DNA from: Armatimonadota bacterium
Lineage (GTDB): Bacteria; Armatimonadota; Chthonomonadetes; Chthonomonadales; Chthonomonadaceae
DNA length: 64,000 nt
Assembly (NCBI GenBank): GCA_028871815.1
Contig: JAGWMJ010000002.1
Coordinates: forward strand, 310,001-374,000
Direction: 5' to 3'
Part shown: one piece after another, positions 57,482-64,000 of the stretch
Position numbering within the stretch: the stretch's first letter is position 1
Layout of the letters: every line of letters starts with the position of its first letter
The notes under the pieces: model-generated
Database searches by the model: none
Seen by the model: only the letters and a program-made list of their open reading frames with translations
Told to the model about the DNA's origin: nothing
Made by a program: the position numbers and the translations under genes

Positions 57482-58830
57482 ACCCCGGCCCTCCGCGCAT
57501 CGGTCGCCAGGATAATGGCGCTCACGCCGGTCTTGTTGAATCCCTTGAAACCACTCCACCGCTGCAGGATCTCCAGGTGGCTGCCCGGCGCACCGCGCTC
57601 ACCGAAACGCGCCGCCTCGTCGGCCGTGATCATCCCGGATTCGCGCAGCCTGCCGATCCGTTCGCTTGCGATTGGCCAGATTTCGGGCTCGGTGAACAGC
57701 TGCTTCAACATTGGCAGATCCGTGAACGGCGCCATCAGCCCGAATCCGGCGTTTCGCAGCACAGCGGAAGCCGCCTCAAAGTCGTACTCCGCCTCCAGGT
57801 GGTGCATGCCGGCAGCGGCGATGCTTGAGGCGTGCATGGCGCACCAGAGCCCGATCGTGCCGAGAACGTTTCGCTCCGGCAAATCCTGGTTGGCGAAGTC
57901 GAGGTCAAGTTCATCCGGAGCTACATCCACATCGCTGAAGATCACCACGCGGCTCACCGGATGCTCCAGCACTTGTGCGCCCCAGCCGGCTTCTGCGCCG
58001 GCATAAAACCGCTCGCGGGGCTGAAAGCCCATCTCGATCCACAACCGCTGCAGCGCACGGAATGCCGCCCGTGACGAGCGGTAGGTGTGATGATCGTGAT
58101 TAGCCCATTCAAACCCCAGCTCGCGCTGCCGGTCATACATCCAGCGCGCAGCGGCGTTCCGCCGCATATAACACCGGCGCTCCGAGGCAAAAAACTCGTC
58201 AACAGCGCGGGCCAGCCCAATGCGCCCGGCTGCGATGGTGAACAGAGCGCCGGCCGCCTGAATAACGTCCGTTTCATCGCCGCCACGCTCGCGAGCGTCG
58301 AACGCCTGGGCCGCAGCCTCAATCGCCTCCCGCCGCGCGTGCGACAGGTGCTGGCTTCGGAATCCGGCGTACCCACGGCGCGCAGCCACGCCAAGGCCTT
58401 CATGCTCGCCGCCAAACCAGGCTTCTTCATAATCGGCGCCCGGGTCGCCGCCGCGTTTCCGCACCTCCATGGCGTTGGCAGTCAGCCAGGTATCGAGGCT
58501 TTCAACCGAAAGGCACAGACACGGATGCGGAACTTCGGCGTCCAGGCGGACGCGCGCTACGCGTCCCCCAGGCGCCAACCAGAAGCTATCTCCATCCACC
58601 GTTGCCCGCTCCACAAATCCGGCCGCCGTCAGCGCGTCGCGGCTCTCGGCTGTCTCCGGCAGCGTCAGGTGGTCAATCAGGTTCACAATCCGTACTCCGC
58701 ATCGCTGCAGTATGCGGTCCGCCAGCAGGCCGATAGCCGGCGCTCGCTGTATCATGCCGTGCAACTGCTCGTCCACCCAGTCCGTGGCCTGCGGGCACAG
58801 AGGCCAGTCAAATCGATCTTCCTTCACCAC
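57478..58830 (-). CDS. Protein with two VOC-like halves, unknown function
   Basis: A protein of about 450 residues with no confident family. Two segments look like vicinal-oxygen-chelate modules: IVNLIDHLTLPETAESRDALTAAGF near residue 50, and FEWANHDHHTYRSSRAAFRALQRLW near 250, ending RVVIFSDVDV. That layout resembles DUF1338/HglS 2-oxoadipate dioxygenases or similar metal-dependent VOC enzymes, but the similarity is weak and was judged by eye. The GTG used has GGGAGG 6 bases upstream; an earlier GTG at 58902 has none. The start of the operon has a TATAAT on the minus strand at 58955-58960. Its stop overlaps the aldehyde dehydrogenase start. Confidence 0.6.
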   Translation of the reverse strand: MVKEDRFDWPLCPQATDWVDEQLHGMIQRAPAIGLLADRILQRCGVRIVNLIDHLTLPETAESRDALTAAGFVERATVDGDSFWLAPGGRVARVRLDAEVPHPCLCLSVESLDTWLTANAMEVRKRGGDPGADYEEAWFGGEHEGLGVAARRGYAGFRSQHLSHARREAIEAAAQAFDARERGGDETDVIQAAGALFTIAAGRIGLARAVDEFFASERRCYMRRNAAARWMYDRQRELGFEWANHDHHTYRSSRAAFRALQRLWIEMGFQPRERFYAGAEAGWGAQVLEHPVSRVVIFSDVDVAPDELDLDFANQDLPERNVLGTIGLWCAMHASSIAAAGMHHLEAEYDFEAASAVLRNAGFGLMAPFTDLPMLKQLFTEPEIWPIASERIGRLRESGMITADEAARFGERGAPGSHLEILQRWSGFKGFNKTGVSAIILATDARRAGV

Positions 58831-58954
58831 AATTCGCCTCCCGCGCGCTTCGCTGCGCGCCGTCAAACCGCTGAGATTCAGGTAATAAATAAGCGCAGGC
58901 ACTGCTGCCCGCGCGTTGGCTCTCGAAGCATATTCTGCCGGTGGTTCAATCCGA

Positions 58955-58960
58955 ATTATA
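58955..58960 (-). promoter_or_regulatory. Minus-strand -10 box of the aminotransferase/ALDH operon
   Basis: GGTATAAT reads on the minus strand at 58955-58962. No good -35 is seen at 17-18 bp. It lies about 125 bp from the likely GTG start, leaving a long leader. Confidence 0.45.
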
Positions 58961-59108
58961 CCTTCCGTGACGTTCCGTGCGTCCGTCGTGTGGCAAAGCT
59001 AACAGACGCACGCGCAGCCCGCGGCTTGCCATCAGTTACCAACCGCTACGCGCTCAAACTCGCTCTCGTGCACCACCGCTAAAGGGAAAGGCAGGGACCT
59101 GCTCAGCC

Positions 59109-61067
59109 ATGATTCGTATTGCACAACATCGCCACGCACCGCCATTTCTCACGGCGCTGTTGGTTGCACTGGCCTGCCCGTCGGTGCTCGCTCAGGGCAC
59201 TGCCCCCGCTCACCCGCTGGAGTTCGTGGGTGGGCAGGGCACGCCGCTCATTCCAATGGCGGTGGTCCGGCTTGCCAGCCGTGCGGCGATGCTGGCGAAC
59301 CAGCACAATCTCGCGGGATTCACGGCGCTGTCCGGCAGCGCTTCCGCAGGCGGCTTCGGCTGGGTGCAGTTCGACAAGACGAGCGTCTGGCACGGCGATC
59401 CGCTTGCGATTCCACCCGCAACCGGCCCGCTGCTGGGCCATGTACCGAATGATCTGGTAGTGGTGCACGCATGGCACGGATGCGAGAGTGACGGTGATCA
59501 CGTCTACTACGCGGTGCGTGGCGCCGGTGGCTGGCATCTGGGCGCGGAGATTCCCGAGACCGATCCGTTCGGCATTCGCGTAACCGCGCACGACCTTGAC
59601 GTAACCATCAACCCAACGGCGGGAACGGTCGAAATCAACGATGTGGCTACCGTACATCGGATACCCGGTGGCTCACCAAAGTTCGGAATACTGCGCCTTT
59701 CACCCGACTTTCCGGTCACCACATTCGCCCTCGTACACGCCAATGGCAGCGAGACCCCGGTGCGCTTCGCGCAGACCGCCGGCATAATCGCCTTCGTTCC
59801 GCCGGCCGGCACTCTGTGGCGTTTCCACATGCACTACGCCGGCAAGGTGAACCACTCTGGTGGCGACTATATCCTTCCCACTGAAGCCACGCTCAACAGC
59901 TACTGGTATCCAGATACCGCTCGGCTGCCCGCAACAAGCATCGTCAAGGTGACGGTACCCGCTGACTGGACGCCTCTGGCGCAGGGAGAGGAGCTCTCGT
60001 TCCGGCGCACGGCAACCTCCACGACCGCCGTGTTCCGCAACAACGTGGCCAACTGCTATTTTACCGTCGACGCCGCGCCGTACAGCATTACGGAGCAGGC
60101 TCACCATGGTGTCAAGCTCTACTGCTACCTTCTCCATCCCAACCCAAAGCTCGCCGCCAGCTGCCTCGACCTGCTTGGCCGCGCCATGGATTTCTACCAG
60201 GCACACTACTCCAGGTATCCGTACAGCCGCTACACCGTGGTGGAGACGGCCGGCAACTTCGCCGGAGCGCTGGAAGCCTACTCGTTCGCGACATTTCAGA
60301 GCGTAACACTGCCCGAGACGATTCCACACGAGCTTTCGCACACGTGGTTCGGAGGCATCGTTCCCTGCACCTATACCACCTCGATGTGGAACGAATCGTT
60401 CGCGAATTACTCGGATGACCTCTTCCGGCGCGATACGGGGTTACACAGCACGACCTTTAGCCGCGCGATGCGCACGGATGGTTTCGGAGGCTTCACACTG
60501 GCAGATGCGAGCGATACGAGCGACCCTGATCAATCTGCCGTGGGATATGGCAAAGGGTCGATGGTGCTGCGCGCACTGGAGGATCAACTCGGCCAGCCCG
60601 CCATGCTGAAAGCCATTCGGGAGTACATCTCGGATCACAAACCGGGGGAAGCTGGAAGTTGGAGAGAGTTTCAGAAGGCGGTGGAGCGCTCCACCGGCGC
60701 ACCGCTTGGTTGGTTCTTCGATGAATGGGTGCACCGGGTCGGGATGCCGTCGCTACAGATCGAGCATGTGGTGAAATCCGGGCCGCCGGGCCGGCAAACC
60801 GTGGAGTTTGACGTCGTGCAAGACGCAAACCCCTATCGCATGGACCTCGGCGTGGGATTGGTGCATCCGGATGGCTCATCCACCATAAGCCATGTTTGGG
60901 TGGGTAAACGAGAAAGCCACGTTCGATTGAGCGTGGGAGATGCCGTCTCAATCCGCCTGAACCCCGATGCCATGATACCGATGGCTGCTCCGGCCGGAAC
61001 ACCGGCTGGAACCGACCCGTATACCATCGAGATCGGCAAGATTGGGGCGCCGCAAGCCACAGAGTGA
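59109..61067 (+). CDS. Secreted M1-like zinc metallopeptidase
   Basis: A 652-residue exported protein with a signal peptide (MIRIAQ..., FLTALLVALACPSVLAQ). An N-terminal beta domain (about 30-290) is followed by a thermolysin-like catalytic domain. The zinc motif is HELSH (H407, E408, H411), with the third ligand E429 in MWNESFANYSDDLF. The spacing is one residue shorter than the usual HEXXH-X18-E of M1. The exopeptidase GAMEN motif is replaced by GALEAYS, so cleavage of free N-termini is uncertain. The start used follows the secretion signal; the longer frame lacks one. It is followed 112 bp later by a paralogue. Confidence 0.88.
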   Translation: MIRIAQHRHAPPFLTALLVALACPSVLAQGTAPAHPLEFVGGQGTPLIPMAVVRLASRAAMLANQHNLAGFTALSGSASAGGFGWVQFDKTSVWHGDPLAIPPATGPLLGHVPNDLVVVHAWHGCESDGDHVYYAVRGAGGWHLGAEIPETDPFGIRVTAHDLDVTINPTAGTVEINDVATVHRIPGGSPKFGILRLSPDFPVTTFALVHANGSETPVRFAQTAGIIAFVPPAGTLWRFHMHYAGKVNHSGGDYILPTEATLNSYWYPDTARLPATSIVKVTVPADWTPLAQGEELSFRRTATSTTAVFRNNVANCYFTVDAAPYSITEQAHHGVKLYCYLLHPNPKLAASCLDLLGRAMDFYQAHYSRYPYSRYTVVETAGNFAGALEAYSFATFQSVTLPETIPHELSHTWFGGIVPCTYTTSMWNESFANYSDDLFRRDTGLHSTTFSRAMRTDGFGGFTLADASDTSDPDQSAVGYGKGSMVLRALEDQLGQPAMLKAIREYISDHKPGEAGSWREFQKAVERSTGAPLGWFFDEWVHRVGMPSLQIEHVVKSGPPGRQTVEFDVVQDANPYRMDLGVGLVHPDGSSTISHVWVGKRESHVRLSVGDAVSIRLNPDAMIPMAAPAGTPAGTDPYTIEIGKIGAPQATE

Positions 61068-61179
61068 TCTTCACCGTCTGGCGACTGCCAGCGGCGGCCG
61101 GTGTTACCAGAGCTTCGGCGCTCGCTGCCTCAACACCAGCCCGCATCCGGATTGAAACACGAGATAGAAGGATTGCCAT

Positions 61180-63648
61180 ATGAAATCGCACATTAAGTCT
61201 CTTGCTACCGCCGCCGCGCTGTTGGCCGCATTTGCCGCCTGCTGTACGCGCGCTTCCGCGGCGAACCGGCAGGCTTCCCTGCCGCGGTTTCTGGACGAGC
61301 TCGCGGCTATCGCGAATGCGCGGAACGCTCCGGCGCTGCAGCGGCTGTCGGCGCCCGGCATCCAACAAGATACGTCCTGGATGTTGGGGCAGTCCGCAGT
61401 GCCACCCTCTGCCATGGGCAAGAACGTGGCATGGTCCGCACGAGTCATCACGCTGGATAACGGTTCGCAGGATCCGCCGAGGTTGGTTGTCGTTACGGAG
61501 TACCATCCGTGCGAAACGCAGGGAGACCACGTGTGGCTGCTCGACGCCACGCCTGCCGGTTTTCGCCTCGGCCATGAGTTTCTTGAGGGAGATCGCACCG
61601 GATACCGATTGATCCATCACAGCATGGCCATTACCATCAATCCGGACGCAGCGTCGCTCAAAGCTGACGATACCGTGGATGTGGTGGCGAACAAGCCGGT
61701 AACACCGCTGCCGCTGGACGGCCTGGTGCTGATGCACATTCAGGATGGCTACAACGTGGATTCGGCGGGCCAGAACGGAAAGCCGATCTGGTTTGCACAG
61801 GCCGGCGGGGTTCTTGTCGTTCGTCTTGCGGCGCCGCCGCCCGCCTCCGTGGCCGCACCGAACGACCGGCCGACAGCGCAGATTCAGCTCACGTGGGAGG
61901 GGCGCGCGATCCAGAATCGGCTCGACTTCATTCACCCCGACGAAGCGTGCATCAGTGGCTACTGGATGCCGCAGGTGGGCCGACTGCCGGTGACGGCAGA
62001 TGTGACGGTAAATGTGCCGGCAGGCTACAGTGCGCTGACGCAGGGGGTTCTGACGCGCAAAGTCGCCACCAATGGCGGTGAGGCGTTCTACTTTGAAAAC
62101 CACCTGCCGGTATCCGTCTACAGCCTGGATGTGGCGCGCTACCTGCGAATAACTGCGCCACCGGCAGCGGGCCGGCCCTTTACGGTGAATGTGGACTATC
62201 TGCATGCCGGTGACCGGGCGCTCGCCGAGCGTAGTCTTCAGACCGCCATCCATGCGCTCACCTTCTACAACGCCAATTTCGCGCCATTTCCATACCCGGC
62301 CTATAGTGTGGTGATCAGCGACCGTTTTGCCGAGTCGCTTGAGGGCTACTCGATGACGACCGTTGGCCGGGGTGACGCGCCCACCGTGCTGCCGCATGAG
62401 ATTTCGCACACATGGTGGGGCGGAATCGTGCCCTGCACCTATCTGCACGACATCTGGAATGAGGCGATGGCCACCTACTCGGATGGCCTGTTCGAGCGCA
62501 TGAACCACTCTACGGAGGGGATGCAGCAGCAGACTGAGCCATCCATATTGGGAAGCGGCATGCTGGAGAATACGGGCAGCGTTGCGCTCGGCAACTCGCA
62601 CGATCCGCTGGACGTGACGCAGGATATTGTCGGCTACTTCAAAGGCGCCGCTGTGATGGAGACGCTGGAAGGAATGATCGGCCAACCGGCAGCAATCCGG
62701 GTACTGCAGCAGATCGTGAAGCAGCACGTACCGTACGAGGCCGCAACGTGGCAGAACGTGGTACAGGCTACGGCAACGGTTGCCGGTCAGCAGTGGCGCA
62801 GCTTCTTTGGAGCGTGGCTCAGTGGTAATACGCTGCCGCAATTGAGGCTTGCTGACGTCAAGGTGGAGCGGAATGCCGACGGTTCGGCCACGGTGAACGC
62901 CGCGGTGGTGCAGAGCTCCGACCCGCCATACTGGCTCAAGACGCCGGTCCAGCTCCGGACGAGCAGCGCCACGTTGACGGCCAACGCCATGGTGAAATCC
63001 GGGTCCACGCCGGTGACGTTCAGCCTGCCACCGGGCGCCACGCCGATATCGCTGACGATCGACCCGAACCACGTTGCGCTGCATGGAGGCGCATCCGGCG
63101 CGCCGCTCCCATCGGTCACGGAGTTTCTTGCCGATACCGGCACACTGTGGGCGGTGTACGGCACGCACGGCACTCCGCAAGAGAATGCGGCGATGCGCGC
63201 CGCGGCAACAGCAGCATCCGAAGTGTTTCTGGAGGCCCGGGTACGACCGATATCTGACGAGGCAATGTTGGCCCAGCGACATGCCTCCGGGAATATCCTG
63301 CTGATCGGCGGACCCACCGACAATGCTCTGGTCCGCGTCGCAGCCACCGTGTTCAGCGTGCGATTCCATCTCGGCGTACCGCCGTCCCTCATCGTTGGCG
63401 AAAGCGTGAGCTCCGACCCGGCCGCCTGGTGCTTCACCACCGGGCCAACCGGCCCGTTCGGCGCAGGTCGCCAGGCAGCGCTGTTTGCTGCCCTCTCACC
63501 AGCCGGCTACGAAAGCATTGGCGCCATCCGCGCGCTGCCCGGAGCAGCGTCGACGTACCTGGCCAAAGGCGCGGGCCCGCTGAAGCTTTTGGCCGCGGTA
63601 TCGCGGCAAAGCGGCAATACCGGTACCTACCGGTTCGCCCATCCGTAG
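61180..63648 (+). CDS. Secreted M1-like zinc metallopeptidase, larger paralogue
   Basis: An 822-residue paralogue of the preceding protein with an AAGGA ribosome site and a signal peptide (residues 1-27, ATAAALLAAFAACCTRASA). The catalytic domain has HEISH (H406, E407, H410) and the third ligand in IWNEAMATYSDGLFE, with the same shortened spacing. The GAMEN position reads SLEGYS. A C-terminal extension (about 620-822) has beta-sandwich-like strands and then a Rossmann-like region (GTLWAVYGTHGTPQENAAMR, GNILLIGGPTDNALV) not present in the shorter paralogue. This extension resembles the ligand-binding appendix seen in some secreted hydrolases, but the family was not identified. The pair probably forms one operon. 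Confidence 0.88.
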   Translation: MKSHIKSLATAAALLAAFAACCTRASAANRQASLPRFLDELAAIANARNAPALQRLSAPGIQQDTSWMLGQSAVPPSAMGKNVAWSARVITLDNGSQDPPRLVVVTEYHPCETQGDHVWLLDATPAGFRLGHEFLEGDRTGYRLIHHSMAITINPDAASLKADDTVDVVANKPVTPLPLDGLVLMHIQDGYNVDSAGQNGKPIWFAQAGGVLVVRLAAPPPASVAAPNDRPTAQIQLTWEGRAIQNRLDFIHPDEACISGYWMPQVGRLPVTADVTVNVPAGYSALTQGVLTRKVATNGGEAFYFENHLPVSVYSLDVARYLRITAPPAAGRPFTVNVDYLHAGDRALAERSLQTAIHALTFYNANFAPFPYPAYSVVISDRFAESLEGYSMTTVGRGDAPTVLPHEISHTWWGGIVPCTYLHDIWNEAMATYSDGLFERMNHSTEGMQQQTEPSILGSGMLENTGSVALGNSHDPLDVTQDIVGYFKGAAVMETLEGMIGQPAAIRVLQQIVKQHVPYEAATWQNVVQATATVAGQQWRSFFGAWLSGNTLPQLRLADVKVERNADGSATVNAAVVQSSDPPYWLKTPVQLRTSSATLTANAMVKSGSTPVTFSLPPGATPISLTIDPNHVALHGGASGAPLPSVTEFLADTGTLWAVYGTHGTPQENAAMRAAATAASEVFLEARVRPISDEAMLAQRHASGNILLIGGPTDNALVRVAATVFSVRFHLGVPPSLIVGESVSSDPAAWCFTTGPTGPFGAGRQAALFAALSPAGYESIGAIRALPGAASTYLAKGAGPLKLLAAVSRQSGNTGTYRFAHP

Positions 63649-64000
63649 GCTGCCGGCAGCGCACGCCGTGCTTCACACAGGAATCTGACTTTCGCAAGGT
63701 CTGAAAGTCGTGCTCCCCGGCTGATGTGCCAGCGCGCCAGCCATTCATAGCGCGCACGGGTCGCCGCCGGTTCTGCTCGTCTCGACTACGCTACGCGCGA
63801 ACAACTGAAATGCGGAGTCAGTGTCTACCGCTGTATATCGGCCGTGTTGAGCGCGATGCGCTTTTCGTCTGGCGCTTCACAATCCTCCTCCGAGAGCATG
63901 CCCGCTGCAATCTGCAGTTCGTATGGCGCGGCTGCCCGCCGTTGATTACCGTCACGGTTCAGAAGTAGTCCGTGGGACCGGGTGATTGCTCCCGAAAGCC
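63649..64000. other. Region after the last peptidase gene
   Basis: The stretch to the right edge has no frame I can support as a gene. Short frames on both strands lack ribosome sites. On the minus strand a TGA at 63959-63961 could end a gene that lies beyond the window, but only about 12 codons are visible. Confidence 0.4.

Noticed and set aside
60493-63369. Very long minus-strand open frame opposite the peptidase genes
   Set aside because: Low-complexity Arg/Gly/His composition typical of an antisense frame in GC-rich DNA; the plus-strand metallopeptidases explain the region.
63940-64000. 3' end of a minus-strand gene at the right edge
   Set aside because: Only about 12 codons before the TGA at 63959 are visible, too few to support a gene.

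Overview
The window is GC-rich bacterial chromosome with dense, mostly single-copy genes. Paired DUF1549/PSCyt1 and DUF1501 secreted proteins, a DUF1680 glycosidase, a quinoprotein-like propeller, a complete kdpFABC cluster and very large NRPS genes suggest a soil or sediment heterotroph of the Armatimonadota/Planctomycetota/Verrucomicrobiota/Acidobacteriota type. The exact phylum cannot be fixed from the sequence alone. I recognised no rRNA, tRNA, CRISPR array or intact insertion sequence.

Layout. 1-7.6 kb: a secreted beta-propeller protein running off the left edge, a DUF302 protein, a GH127-like glycosidase, then an ECF sigma factor, a putative anti-sigma factor and a multi-spanning membrane protein. 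7.7-11.8 kb: nucleoside hydrolase, NAD-dependent DNA ligase, a bidirectional terminator and two small exported proteins. 12-21.4 kb: a promoter and structured leader before an MpsC/DUF2294 gene, a second structured leader, then a 27-aa membrane peptide, kdpF-A-B-C, a PAS histidine kinase, a response regulator with an unrecognised output domain and a KdpD reduced to its sensor half. 21.3-29.7 kb: DUF1501, DUF1549 and a ROK kinase on the minus strand, murJ, DAHP synthase and a small protein of unknown function.

29.8-36.7 kb is the most striking region. A caspase-like protease is followed by three open reading frames carrying six tandem FGE-sulfatase (C-type-lectin fold) domains. Each domain ends in a 125-bp segment where about 20 codons differ from copy to copy, mostly at codon positions 1 and 2 with a fixed third-base C, while the codons between them do not change. 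This is the signature of variable repeats of a diversity-generating retroelement (DGR). Neither a reverse transcriptase nor a template repeat is in the window. The caspase and the first PEGA-FGE protein appear to be one fusion gene interrupted by a single-base frameshift.

36.9-49.8 kb (minus strand): two tandem 2000-residue synthetases with the same architecture (acyl-AMP ligase, carrier, condensation, adenylation, carrier, thioesterase) plus their phosphopantetheinyl transferase, a self-contained lipo-amino-acid or small lipopeptide pathway. 50-53.7 kb: HtrA-like protease, ribH, ribBA and, divergently, aat. 53.9-54.5 kb: an Rhs remnant and a small ORF. 54.6-58.8 kb: a three-gene catabolic operon (class III aminotransferase, aldehyde dehydrogenase, VOC-like protein). 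59.1-63.6 kb: two tandem secreted M1-like metallopeptidases.
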